The translations under genes and the position numbers were made by a program. This document shows, one piece after another, positions 41,500 to 51,918 of a stretch of 64,000 nt of DNA. The notes under the pieces were generated by a model. That model was not told the origin of the DNA and did no database searches. It saw only the letters and a program-made list of their open reading frames with translations. Position 1 is the stretch's first letter. The number at the start of each line of letters is the position of its first letter. Source of the DNA: Aristolochia californica (Eukaryota; Streptophyta; Magnoliopsida; Piperales; Aristolochiaceae); the NCBI GenBank assembly GCA_029961685.1, contig JARWKL010000010.1:7461931-7525930 (forward strand), read 5' to 3'.

Positions 41500-41504
41500 C
41501 AACA

Positions 41505-41841
41505 TGTTATGGACTCCGTAGCATCTTGATTAACTAGTCGACGAAGAGGGTGGATTATGTAATTTGCACTTTTAATTCATTCGTGGGTTTTCTTGTAATT
41601 CGGTTGAAACTTATAGCCGCTTGGGCCCTTGTTGGCGTCATTCCCTAATTCCCTTTATAGGGACGTCTGATTAATGAAAGATCAAGCATTGATAATTAGT
41701 CTAAGTAAATGAGATCGGGTTCTCTCTCTCACGAGGCCTAAGGTGCAAGCTTCCTTCGAAAGCTTGGTTATCCTCACGTCTTCCAATCCGGAACGAAGAG
41801 AAAATTGTCTAGTGGCTGATCCATGGAAATGGGGCTTATCA
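41505..41841 (+). repeat. 5' LTR of the family-F element
   Basis: Very similar to 45058-45398. A CCCTTTATAGGGACG promoter box occurs at about 41650. Confidence 0.9.
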
Positions 41842-42524
41842 ACTTGGTATCAGAGTGGACCACCGTCGACGATTCATCTTCTCTAAATGATTGCCTCACT
41901 CTAGTGAAGGAATTTCTGATCGAAACACAGAACCACTACGCCGCACTCCACACTAGTCTTAAGGAAATTCAGGAGCATATTCGTAAACTCACTCTTCGAT
42001 TTGATGCAAATATTTCTTGGACTTATGATATTCCGGGTAGTGCCGCAGAAATGAAATCATATAAATTGGCAACTCCAGAAATCAGAGAACCCTATGTTTT
42101 TCCAGCGGTGGCAACGTCCGAAATTTGGGAATCCACATGTCCAAAATCGGAAGGATCCTCCCCACCAACTTCGTCAGAAAAAATGGAACGGGGTTTGCCG
42201 TCAAACCCTTTCTCCCTGGACGCCATACGTCCTCCTGAACAGAAGATGCCAAAAATCCGAGAGCTCGTTGTCTTGGCCAAACTCCTCGAGCGTCCGAGAT
42301 CAGATGGCGAGGCGACCTCCAAACCGAAGACCTACTCTGTCGTAGCGGAACCTCGACACATGTTCATCGAGAAGCAGAAATGTTCTCAATTTAGGCCACT
42401 CATTCATCCTGTTCGTCGTCCACAACATCTCAAGCTCGATGGGCTAGCAGTTGGCATGGGGCTTGAAAATTACAGACGAGCACCATTGCCGGCTTCTATG
42501 AACCGACACCCACCAAAACCCTGA
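41823..42524 (+). CDS. Leader open frame of the family-F element (233 codons, unknown function)
   Basis: It starts at an ATG in the LTR end or, more plausibly, at a later in-frame ATG such as 42051. The text includes LNDCLTLVKEFLIETQNHYA, LHTSLKEIQEHIRKLTLRFD, PEIREPYVFPAVATSE and IRPPEQKMPKIRELVVLAKL. The N-terminal part looks like a short coiled coil of gag type. No capsid or zinc-knuckle signature was recognised. It stays open for 700 bp in a young element, which hints at selection or youth. The equivalent place in family A also shows a short Glu/Lys-rich gag-like start. Confidence 0.5.
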   Translation: MEMGLINLVSEWTTVDDSSSLNDCLTLVKEFLIETQNHYAALHTSLKEIQEHIRKLTLRFDANISWTYDIPGSAAEMKSYKLATPEIREPYVFPAVATSEIWESTCPKSEGSSPPTSSEKMERGLPSNPFSLDAIRPPEQKMPKIRELVVLAKLLERPRSDGEATSKPKTYSVVAEPRHMFIEKQKCSQFRPLIHPVRRPQHLKLDGLAVGMGLENYRRAPLPASMNRHPPKP

Positions 42525-42569
42525 GATTTTGATTTCGAAGTTGAAATCGTGGTCTTGGCGAAAGAAGAG

Positions 42570-43080
42570 AGGTCTCGCACAGAGATTTCAAATTGAAATG
42601 GCTTCAACAAGATGAGGCCCTTGTTCGGGGTGCTGTAAACGGCCTTCCATTCGTGGTTGCTAGGCACAAAATCAGGTCTGCAATTGCCGTTCCACCCTTT
42701 CTTACAGTGGAGCGTGCATCCCTCTCTCTCTATGCACCTATTTTTCCATGCGTCAATGGGACTCCTAATGCTGGGGAGTTGTTTGAAGTAATGCCTCAAC
42801 GTGATGTTGTTGGCTGGTCGGCAAAGCCAACGTGGTTAATTAATCCTTCTGGAATCATGCCCATCTTCCAATTCAAGCAGCCGGGGGCCTTACCTATGTT
42901 TGCCATCAACAATTGTTTTTCACAAGGGCCTATTTTGATGAATGGCTACAGAAACCAAGTGGCTGGTTTGGGTCATTTCGCCAGCGGTTACAGTCCATGT
43001 CAACATGTTGTGTTAATTTTTTTGGGTGATACGGATGCTACTCATTCTTTGAGTAGTGTTCTAGTGACACTTTGTTCTTT
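42570..43080 (+). other. Unrecognised partly open segment between leader and tomosyn-like fragment
   Basis: A 177-residue frame starting at 42593 has ARHKIRSAIAVPPFLTVERA, ELFEVMPQRDVVGWSAKPTW and INNCFSQGPILMNGY. The MPQRDVVGWSA bit resembles pentatricopeptide-repeat proteins, but one short match is not enough for a call. It could be another captured piece. Confidence 0.35.
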
Positions 43081-44180
43081 GACATCAGTTCTCAGGTTCT
43101 TGTTTCTGAAGATCAGCATGGAATGATCCGCAATTTCACATTCAAACCTGAGCAAGTAAGTACTCAACAAGGATGCAGCAGCAACATTCATGACATCAAG
43201 CTTCTAAAGGTTATAGGAGCTGTAATGTCCATCCATATGAACTCCATTGTAGGAAAACTTGTCATTGGATCTAATGAAGGATCGGATTTGATAATTGAGA
43301 TGGAAGGGCCTACCATATTGTCTCAGAGATGCTTTTCAGGTGAACCATCTATTGGTGCTTTAAAATTTGAGAATTGCAGCTCCAATGGCTCTCAACAAAA
43401 TATTTTGCTGGTAACCCTGAAAGATTCATCCATTTTGGCCCTTGATGGAGACGCTGAAAATCCACTCAGCAGTTGTGGGGTCCACTATAAAAATTCTACA
43501 ACAGCACTCTTCCTGCACCTTCTCGATGAGCAAGATACATCTGGCCATGGATACATTGCCTCAAGTCCACATTTGAACCAAGGACAGATGAGTAACGAAA
43601 CAATATCAAAGCAATCACTTGTGTTGGTTTGTTATGAAAAAGCTGCACATTTGTATTCCTTACTTCATTTGGAGCCGGGGGTTAAGAAAGTGCACACTAC
43701 GAAAAAGTTTTAGGGGACTTGCTGGTGGGCATTAACAGTCTCCACTCCGAGTTCTGATATTGGTCTAATACTTCTATTTACAAGTGGCAAAATTGAAATA
43801 AAGTCTCTTCCAGATTTTTCTTTACTATTGGACACTTCCTTGAGGGATCTGATTGTTTCAAATTCAAAATCAAGCTCAACTTTGCATTTATCTTTTTGTT
43901 GGCCTCGGAAGGAGAACTCATTTTTGTGAACACAGATCAAGAAATCCTTTTCATCTCTATTTTGTCTAGGAATGACATATACCGAAAGCTGGAATTCATT
44001 AGCCTACTTTACCAGAACACTATTCCTGTGCAAAATGTAGCCACCAGTTCAACCCCTAGTAGTACTGCTAGGCTAAAGGGATTATTTGGTTCAGTTATCA
44101 CAGGTCTAAAGGGCAATAAGACACAGCACAACCACGACGTAGTAGTAGATTCTGAAGCTAGTATTGTAGGAACTCTTACA
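43081..44180 (+). pseudogene. Captured tomosyn/Lgl-like (syntaxin-binding WD40) gene fragment
   Basis: The text includes VLVSEDQHGMIRNFTFKPEQ, LVLVCYEKAAHLYSLLHLEP, GVKKVHTTKKF, then in the next frames DIGLILLFTSGKIEIKSLPD, EGELIFVNTDQEILFISILS and ARLKGLFGSVITGLKGNKTQ. This matches the C-terminal half of plant homologues of tomosyn/lethal(2) giant larvae, WD40 proteins that bind syntaxins in exocytosis. About 360 residues are covered with two frameshifts (near 43713 and 43890) and no recognisable introns, although such plant genes are intron-rich. Capture via mRNA is likely. The N-terminal propeller and the SNARE-like C-terminus are lacking. Confidence 0.82.
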
Positions 44181-44332
44181 TCAGCAGGCTCGTCGTATAC
44201 CGGTTCATGGGAGGTTTTCGTTCCGTGGATGGAGACTGACACTGCTGCAGCCTCATGGGAACCGTCACAGCCTTCCATGCTGTCTCTTGCTCCTCTGTTG
44301 GATGCTCTACTTTTGTAGTCCAGAGGGCTGAC

Positions 44333-44950
44333 CCAACTATAAAACAGAGTAAGCTCAACCCAGGAACGTCTAAACAACAATTAAGAAGAAAGCCAACACT
44401 GATCTATTAAAAATACAAGAAGGTTTCATCCCACCACATGCTCTTAGAAGAGCTTCAATGGCTTATGGACTGAACAGAAATACAAGAGAACAAACTAAAA
44501 CAAAATAGAGTAACAAGGAAGAGGTTTGATTCTGGATAGTTCATGCTACTGAAGAACTCCTCTATTTATAAGCATTGTAGCACTCAATGGCTGCTACAAG
44601 CTATGGCTACTTCAATCAATGGTTGTTGTACGCAATCCAGTTGACCTTCATGAAGCTTCCCTAGTTCTAACTTGGGCGATGCAATCATGACAAGGGCATA
44701 CCATCGGACCCCGCCGCCAGGGGGCCAGCACCCTTGGACCCCGTCGGGGTTGATGCCCCGAACCCCTGTCTTCCTTATTCATTTTACATTTTCTTAAAAA
44801 ATAACCATTGCTGTCACAATTTGACCTCATCAGCATCTAAGCTGGAACCAATAACTAATTTACTCACTATTAATATTGGCGTTCTTCATAATTGGGGGCC
44901 AGAGAATACATTACATTTACGGTAACTTGTGAGAGATGGGCATTGACACA
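44333..44950 (-). mobile_element. Probable insertion (solo LTR?) in the 3' region of the family-F element
   Basis: The sequence before (GTTGGATGCTCTA..GGGCTGAC) and after (GCTACCGCGGTTGACAC) is contiguous in the family-A element at about 25445-25500, so these about 620 bp are an addition. On the minus strand a TTATAAATAGAGGAG promoter box and a GC-rich cluster (GGGGCATC..CCCCGACGGGG, about 44700-44765) suggest a solo LTR, but neither TG/CA ends nor a target-site duplication could be fixed. Confidence 0.5.
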
Positions 44951-45057
44951 CTAACAGCTACCGCGGTTGACACTTGTACATGGATCGAGACGTCGGCACA
45001 TGCAAGCAGACCTACATTCGAGCTTGAGGGCAAGCTCGTTCTCCAGGAGGGGAGTGA

Positions 45058-45398
45058 TGTTATGGACTCCATAACATCTAGATTAACTAGTTGACGTAGA
45101 GGGTGGATTATGTAATTTGCACTTTTAATTCATTAGTGGGTTTTCTTGTAATTCCGTTGAAACTGATGGCCTCTTGCTTGGGCCCTTGTTGGTATCATTC
45201 CCTAATTCCCTTTATAGGGATGTCTGATTAATGAAAGACCAAGCATTGATCAGTAGTCTAAGTAAATGAGATCGGGTTCTCTCTCGCATGAGGCCTAAGG
45301 TGCAAGCTTCCTTCGAAAGCATGGTTATCCTCATGTCTTCCGATCCGGAACGAAGAGAAAATCGTCTGGTGGCTTATCCATGGAAAGGGGGCTTATCA
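45058..45398 (+). repeat. 3' LTR of the family-F element
   Basis: Starts after a purine tract, ends GGGCTTATCA, followed by CAACA target-site copy. Confidence 0.9.
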
Positions 45399-45403
45399 CA
45401 ACA

Positions 45404-45537
45404 TATGATATGTCTGGTATAGTTACTGTGAGGTAGATCAGTGTGCCCATAAGTCTTTGATATTTACTAATATCAATATCTTCTCCAGTCGTTGCACATA
45501 ATTTTATATGCATATCCATAGGTGTGTCAACTAGTTG
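45404..45537 (-). pseudogene. Copia reverse transcriptase C-terminal piece
   Basis: Reads MDMHIKLCATTGEDIDISKY, QRLMGTLIYLTVTIPDISYV. It continues in frame into the RNase H piece left of the insertion. Confidence 0.82.
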
Positions 45538-46431
45538 TGTTGCGGTCCCGGGTCATGGATCGTGTAACACGGCGTGGAACTTGAGACTCCAGCACGTAGA
45601 ATTTAAGCTCACTTCACGTCAAGGGTTTGTATATGAGTCTTTCTCTTTGATTAGTGCTCGGCCAGGAGGAAAGCTCCTCTTTAGATGGTCCTAATGAGTT
45701 GTTGTGGTAGGTAGGATACCCCACAACAACACTGAGCTTGCTAGAGCAAGCTGCTCTCTTTTCTTGCTCATGGCAAAGAGGGTTTGGCCATCTTTGTTGC
45801 TGCTCTAGCTAAGAGTGCAATCCTTCTTTCTGAATTAACTTGAAACACGAATTTGGGATAGATTATTACCTATTCTTTGCTGTTGTGATCAGCTCCCACG
45901 TTGCACCAAGATTGCTCAAGATCTGAGGATGAAGATCCTCACTTTTCTGCTCGATAAGGGAGGAATTGAGGCCCCTCTTGCTGCTGCGGCCGAGAAGGAG
46001 GACAGACCTCCTCTTTGGGCTCGAAAAAGGGGCAGGAAGCTCCTCTTCTTAGTATGGATGATGATGGATGAAGTTGGGTGAAGATGGATGGCAACGGAGG
46101 ATGAAGGGTAGGTTGGATTTTTGGAGTAAACCCTAAACTCGAGATCAAGAGGTGATCTCAACCTGTTTACACTAGGTTATTTTAAAATCTCAAAGCTTAC
46201 CTATTTCTTTCATTCCTTTCCCTTAAATAGATCATGTCATGTAGTTTTAGGGTTAGGGTTACAATAATTCTCCATAATGCCCCTACATATAAAAGTAATT
46301 AGAAATAACTCCTACTTAAAACAATATAAGAAATAAATCCTGCTCAAAGTAATATAAGAAATAAATCCTATTGAGTGAGTTGTTGTTGCCTCCTTCATTG
46401 TGTGACTCGGTGTGCTATTGAGTCCACAAGA
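45538..46431 (-). repeat. 3' LTR of gypsy element K
   Basis: Matches 50800-51670 and, more distantly, the 888-bp LTRs of element D. Contains TTTAGGGTTAGGG near 46248 and the GAGATC..GATCTC stem-loop at 46141-46159. Confidence 0.9.
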
Positions 46432-47040
46432 TCCGCCTCCCCATGGAGAAAGAGCTTGTCCTCAATCTCAAAATCTGGGTAGACCTGTTTGAAGATGTCG
46501 ACACTTTCCCATGTGGCAGCGTCGGGGTCAGTGTCCGTCCATTGAAAGAGAATCTCCCAATGGTCATTGGTCAGCCGTGCACGTAACACAGCGGCTGAGG
46601 TAAGAATAACCTCGCCGTGATCAACCGGTGGTAGGAATGGAGCGGATGTAGGATACGCCTCGGAATGTGGCTTCAAAAAAGAGACATGAAACACATCATG
46701 AATTTTGGCCATGTCCAGTAATTTGAGTTGATAGGAGACTGGTCCCACGCGTCAAAGAATGGGAAACAGCCCAAAAAATTGGGGAGAGAGCTTTTGATGT
46801 GGAGGTCCCGCAAGAGACTTCTAACGGTAGGGCTGGAGCCGTAGCCACACATACTCCCCAACCTCAAAGGAGACCTCACGGTGGCCTTTGTCGTAGACAT
46901 CCTTCATCCAAGCTTGGACGCGTCATAGCCGTTCTGTAATATTCTGTAGCAGCAGATCCCAGTCCATGAGTGCCAGATCAATCGCGTCCAAGCGGGTGGA
47001 CCCTAGGTTGTATGAGAGAAGGCAAGGTGGGTCCTGGCCA
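46432..47040 (-). pseudogene. Element K integrase C-terminus and chromodomain-like tail
   Basis: Contains GPVSYQLKLLDMAKIHDVFH, VSFLKPHSEAYPTS, ILFQWTDTDPDAATWESVDI and YPDFEIEDKLFLHGE. The frame shifts near 46745 before the KGHREVS-type region. The end overlaps the purine tract next to the LTR. Confidence 0.85.
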
Positions 47041-47800
47041 TTTATAACCCGAAAAGGAGTGGATTGCAAGGCAAAGTGTGACGAAGTGTTGTAATAGTAT
47101 TCGGCCCACGGAAGCCATTGAACCTATTGTCGCGGACGATCGCCCACCAAGCACCGTAGATACATCTCGATGGTGATGTTCACCACCTCTGTCAGCCTGT
47201 CTATCTGTGGATGATAGCCAGATGAGAACTTCAATTTAGTCCCGCTCAAGCAAAAAAGTTTCTGCCAAAAGGTGCTCGTGAAAACTGCTTCTCTGTCACT
47301 CACAATGGATTCTGGAATGCCATGTAAGCGGACTATCTGCTCTAGGAAAGTCTGAACAACCCGTGTTGCTGTATAAGGATGAGCCAGCAATATAAAATGT
47401 TCGTACTTGGAGAATCTATCAACCACAATGAAAAGTACAGATTTGCCGGAGGACAAGGGTAGACCTTCCACAAAATCCATCGAAATGTTGGCCCAAACCT
47501 GCGTAGGAAGGGTCAGAGGCTGGAGAAGACAGCTGGACTCAAGTTCTCGACTTTGTTGCACTAGCAGACCTGACAGTCTCCCACATAAATCGCAATAGAG
47601 TGTTTAATGGCTTGCCAGTAAAAATCTGCTCGAATTCTGTGCAAGGTCTTTTGTATCCCCTCATGTGTACTGTCATGGTAGGCCGAGAGAATAGCTGGAA
47701 TCAACTCAGACTCAGGTGGAAGGAAAAACCGCTGCTTGTAATAAATAAGTGAATCCTGGATGGACCACTTCAAATTCATTGTCCTTCTGAAATCTTCTGA
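47041..47800 (-). pseudogene. Element K integrase
   Basis: Reads VWANISMDFVEGLPLSSGKS (first Asp), ESIVSDREAVFTSTFW (second Asp), GYHPQIDRLTEVVNITIEMY (Glu, with the GQT motif altered to RLT), plus the zinc region FFLPPESELIPAILSAYHDS and THEGIQKTLHRIRADFYWQ in the part at 47561-47779. The frame breaks near 47560 and 47120. Confidence 0.87.
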
Positions 47801-47808
47801 TGCAGTTC

Positions 47809-48433
47809 CTACAGTGCAAGGTCAATGGCATGTGCGTCTCTCACCAAGTCCAGAATGAGAAATCTCTGCTGGCTGATCGAATAGACCGACTGTTGATCCT
47901 CAAAACACCTTGATAAGGCGTCTATCAACTTATTTAATCTCCCCACATGATATTCCACTGAGAAGTCAAACCCCAACAACCTACTAATCCAGTGTTGCTG
48001 TGGCGACGTCGTCAAACATTGTTCTAGTAGGAATTTAAGGCTGTAGTGATCCGTGCGTATGAGAAATCCCGGCCCCAGAGACAAGGCCTCCAATGTTGGA
48101 CTGCCTTGGCCAACCCAATCAATTTGCGCTCATTGGCTGCCAGCTTGTGAGGACAGACTGCCGACTGTCTGCTAAAATACGCAATAGGATGGGCCAGCTA
48201 TTGTAAAACGGCCCTAATGCCCACGCCGAAGCATCGCACTCTACCACGAACAATTCGTCGAAGTTGGGAAGTTGTAATACTGGTGCGGATGTGAGGGCAG
48301 CTTTGAGTGCCACAAACGACTTGGTGGCCTCCTCATTCCAAATAAAGGAATTTTTCATGAGTAGACTGGTCAATGGTGCTGCCACTGGCCCATAGTTCTG
48401 AATAAATTTGCGGTAGTAGCTTGCAAGACCCAA
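47809..48433 (-). pseudogene. Element K RNase H
   Basis: Shows GLASYYRKFIQNYGPVAAPL, WNEEATKSFVALKAALTSAP, LPNFDELFVVECDASAWALG, then, in another frame, GFLIRTDHYSLKFLLEQCL and FSVEYHVGRLNKLIDALSR. The first catalytic Asp and the later ones are kept. A frameshift near 48100-48200 separates the halves. Confidence 0.87.
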
Positions 48434-48457
48434 AAAACCTCATAATGCAGAACACGA

Positions 48458-49070
48458 CTATGGCTGTGGCCACTCATGAATAGCTCGGATCTTCTCGGGA
48501 TCCACTGTAACCCCCTCATGTGAGATAATGTGTCCCAGATACCCCTCATGTGAAGCCACAAAAGAACACTTGGAATGTTTCAAATAGAGTTGATGTGCTC
48601 GTAACAAGTCGAAAACAATCCTCAAGTGTGCCAAGTGCTCTTCAACCGACTTGCTATATATCAAAATATCATCGAAAAATGCAAGAACAAATTTTCGAAG
48701 ATAGGGGCTAAATACCTAGTTCATCAAAGCTTGAAAAGTGGAGGATGCATTAGATAACCCGAACGGCATGACGACGAACTAAAAGTGGCCATGGTGCATG
48801 CGGAATCCCGTCTTCTCGATATCAGAGGGGTGCATGCGGACCTGATGGTATCGCGAATGGAGGTCGAGTTTAGTGAATAGCCACGACCCATGTAACTCAT
48901 CCAGGAGCTCATCCACTACCGGAATCAGAAACTTGTCTTTTACTGTCTACATGTTCAACTCACAATAATCCACATAGAACCTCCATGTCCCATCATGTTT
49001 CTTCACAAGTAAGACGGGTGAAGAGAACGGGGAGCGACTGGGATGAATAAGACCCTATTTCAACATCTCC
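48458..49070 (-). pseudogene. Element K reverse transcriptase
   Basis: Pieces include IYSKSVEEHLAHLRIVFDLL and KHSKCSFVASHEGYLGHIIS, plus upstream parts that read in three frames ([24 protein letters not shown] text near 48830-48890). Stops near 48665 and 48780 interrupt the catalytic region. Confidence 0.82.
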
Positions 49071-49690
49071 TAGCATTGACGCTCTATCTCGCCCTTCTGA
49101 AAGTGTGGGTAACGGTACGGTCGCACAACCACTACCTCAGATCCTAGTTTCAGACAGATCATGTGGTCACAGTGTCTCTGGGGAGGCAAACCCGAAGGCT
49201 CCTGGAAGAGGTTAGAGAACTTCTCAACCAGACCCTCAATAGTACTGTTAGGTTGTTCCTGTCTTTGCAAAGTGTGCATGCGGTCGGCCCTGTCCACCTG
49301 ACAGCCCTGTAAGAGCACCTGACTCCCGGTCAAATCAAAGCTCATGGTTAAAGCCAAAAAGTCCCATAGAATGGGCCCCAACGTTTGTAACCATTTAATG
49401 CCTAATACCATATCAAATCCCACCAAGGGATTAACAAAAAATTCAGCATTAAACGAAGTAGAGCCAATGGAAAAAGTTATCGCCTTACTAATCCCATAGC
49501 TAGGGACCTTCTCGCCATTGGCCATTGAGACGGTGGCTATCGGATGAGTGTGTATCTGGAGCTGGAGATTTGTGCGGCTGTCAAACTCAAAAAATTATTT
49601 TTACTCCCCGAGTTGACTAGTCCCACCAGTTCTTGGTCGATGACATGAGCTCAGACTTGCATTGTATTAGGTGATTTCTGGCCAGTAATA
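49071..49690 (-). pseudogene. Element K aspartic protease and linker
   Basis: Reads MANGEKVPSYGISKAITFSI, GFDMVLGIKWLQTLGPILWD, then the linker to the polymerase LVEKFSNLFQEPSGLPPQRH. The N-terminal part, with the active-site region, lies near 49580-49640 in a shifted frame. Confidence 0.82.
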
Positions 49691-49759
49691 GCATGCAAGG
49701 ATATCTCTGGTGGTTCCTCCTCGATAATATCCTCTGGATCCTTTGAATCCTCCACCTCG

Positions 49760-50780
49760 AGCCAAAATAATCATTTATATTGGTGTCCTACACGATACTG
49801 CTCATCGCAGTTATAACATAAATTTTTGGACGGCCTTTTTGCCATCTATGCACTCGTTAATTTTTTTATAAAGCTCGGTAGGGGATTACCAGGGCGGGAA
49901 TCGGCTACCCGAGTCGTAGTCGGAGTGTGTCTAGAAGGGTCTACTGGAGATGCTCCCTGAGATGAAGTATAGCGGCACCCTTGCCACGTGGAGGAAGTGT
50001 TCCTCTCACCCGACCAACCCGGCTTACATTGCTGCAACTGTTGTTGTTGTTCCATTGCTAGTGCCATATTCATTGCATGAGCTAAATCCGTAGGCGTAAG
50101 GAGTTCTACCTCTAGCTGTAAATACTCATTGAGACCTACTGTGATAAGGAGACCTGCTGGTCAACCAATACCCTCTCACCAGCACGAGCCAACTTTTCCT
50201 GGAACAGTTTTTGATATTGTTCCATCGAACCTATTTGTTGCAATAGGACTAACTCTCCCAAGGGGTTTCTGTTGGCGGGAGGCCCAAATCTAACTGTGCA
50301 TAGATTTTTAAATTCTCCCCAAGTCATCCCTGGTCTCTCTTTCTCTACTTGAGTAACCCATAACATGGCTTCATCTATCATATGGAACGAGGCTAGTTGC
50401 ACCTTATCCCATTCAGTAGTCCCTTGGTTCAAAAAAAAATTTCATATCTATGCAACCAAATTAAGGGATCAACTGAACCTTTGAAAGAGGGAAACTCTAA
50501 CTTGGTGTACCTTGGAACTATGCCTCCATGCAGGGGTCCTTGGATAGCAGTTCGCCCAGGCCACTGTTCCCCTCTTCTGTGATATAGTTGAGCAACCTCT
50601 CTCACCTCTGGACTCTGATGTCTCTCAGCCCTAAACTCTGTTAGCATGCTGATGACTCGGCTCATCTCTTCTTCCAAACCACAAACCTTCCCCAACACTG
50701 GTTGTGCTGTTTCAAGGCTATCTTCTATCTTTTGTATCCTGATTTGGATTTCTTCATTGTTGATATTATCCCCCATGTTA
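49760..50780 (-). pseudogene. Element K gag
   Basis: Starts MGDNINNEEIQIRIQKIEDS near 50774 (minus), then RYTKLEFPSFKGSVDPLIWL, and in a second frame EWDKVQLASFHMIDEAMLWV, MTWGEFKNLCTVRFGPPANR and LGELVLLQQIGSMEQYQKLF. The zinc-knuckle region near 49800-49830 is damaged. A slip at the A-run near 50430 separates the frames, at the same place as in element D. Confidence 0.85.
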
Positions 50781-50799
50781 CACTGCTCTGATACCAAGT

Positions 50800-51670
50800 T
50801 CGTATGGTCCCAGGTCATGGATTGAGTAACACGGCATGGAACTTGAGACTCCAACACTCAGAATTTAAGCTCACTTCACGTCAAGGGTCTGTATATGAGT
50901 CTTTCTCTTTGACCAGTGCTCGGCCAGGAGGAAAGCTCCTCTTTTGATGGTCCTAACGAGTTGTTGTGATAGGTAGGATACCCCACAACAACGTTGAGCT
51001 TGCTAGAGCAAGCTGTTCTCTTTTCTTGCTCACGGCAAAGAGGGTTTGGCCCTCTTTGTTGTTGCTCTAGCTAAGAGTGCAATCCTTCTTTTTGAATTAA
51101 CTTGAAATACGATTTTGGGGATGGATTATTTCCTCTTCTTTGGTGCTGTGATCGGCTCCCACGTTGCACCAGGATTGCTCAAGATCTGAGGATGAAGATC
51201 CTCACTTTTTTGCTCGATAAGGGAGGAATTGAGGCCCCTCTTGCTGTTGTTGTCGAGAAGCAGGACAGACCTCCTCTTTGGGCTCGGAAAAGGGGCAAGA
51301 AGCTCTGCTTCTTAGTATGGATGATGATGGATGAAGTTGGGTGAAGATGGATGGCAATGGAGGATGAAGGGTAGGTTGGATTTTTGGAGTAAACCCTAAA
51401 CTCGAGATCAAGAGGTGATCTCAACCTGTTTACACTAGGTTATTCTAAAATCCCAATGTTTACCTATTTCATTCATTCCTTTCCCTTAAATAGATCACAT
51501 CATGGAGTTTTAGGGTTAGGGTTACAATAATTCCCCATAATGCCCGTAAATATAAAAGTAATTAGAAATAACTCCTACTTAAAACAATATAAGAAATAAA
51601 TCCTACTCAAAGTAATATAAGAAATAAATCCTATTGAGTGAGTTTTTGTTGCCCCCTTCGTTGAGTGAGT
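50800..51670 (-). repeat. 5' LTR of gypsy element K, outer end lost
   Basis: Matches 45538-46431. Contains TTTAGGGTTAGGG near 51510 and the stem-loop at 51404-51422. Ends inside GTTGAGTGAGT, about 25 bp short. Confidence 0.88.
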
Positions 51671-51918
51671 CTATTGCTGCCCTATAACCAAGCACACCAG
51701 TGGGTTGATACATAGTCCCAGCCAAGAACAGCAGCGAGAACACCATGAGTGCTACTATTCAGATCTGGTCGAGCATCTCAATGAATTTCTATCAAGTCCC
51801 AGTCTAGAATAGAAGTGGAAGAAATTACTCTCTCAGCTCTGGATCTATCCTTCCCACGCCGTGTTACACGATCTATGACTAGGGACCCTAACATCTTGGT
51901 ATCAGAGCAGGGTAACAT

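Larger units (their letters stand above)
41505..45398 (+). mobile_element. Non-autonomous LTR element carrying a tomosyn/Lgl-like host cDNA fragment (family F)
   Basis: LTRs 41505-41841 (337 bp) and 45058-45398 (341 bp), start TGTTATGGACTCC, end GGGCTTATCA; target-site copies CAACA at 41500-41504 and 45399-45403. The primer-binding site TGGTATCAGAGT lies at 41845-41856 and a purine tract CCAGGAGGGGAGTGA before the 3' LTR. The interior has a leader open frame, an about 1.1-kb host-gene fragment and the chromovirus tail remnant (TATAVDTCTWIET, PTFELEGKLVLQEG at about 44950-45050). No gag, protease, polymerase or integrase domain is visible, so it relied on enzymes from other elements. Confidence 0.87.
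40541..45537 (-). mobile_element. 3' half of a minus-strand copia element, interrupted by a gene-carrying element
   Basis: LTR 40541-40931 (element start TGTTGGAAGATGGGC, end AATTCTACA) has a purine tract beside it (CAACTTGAAGGGGAG, minus). RNase H lies at 41186-41499 and the end of reverse transcriptase at 45404-45537. These join across the insertion at 41505-45398, which has target-site copies CAACA on both sides: PDISYVV continues into SMVNQCMHNP. The 5' end is cut at 45537 by a gypsy LTR. Confidence 0.85.
45538..51670 (-). mobile_element. Ty3/gypsy chromovirus-type element (K), minus strand, same family as element D
   Basis: The left (3') LTR 45538-46431 is 894 bp and the right (5') LTR starts at about 50800; the right LTR lacks its last about 25 bp at 51670, where the LTR of another gypsy element begins. 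The primer-binding site region (CTGCTCTGATACCAAG) is at about 50784-50797. Interior coding regions run in the same order as in element D and share most of their protein text, but stops fall at different places. No target-site duplication can be tested because the right end is lost. Confidence 0.88.

Noticed and set aside
42690..42830. Pentatricopeptide-repeat gene because of MPQRDVVGWSA
   Set aside because: Only about eleven residues match, with no repeat periodicity around them.
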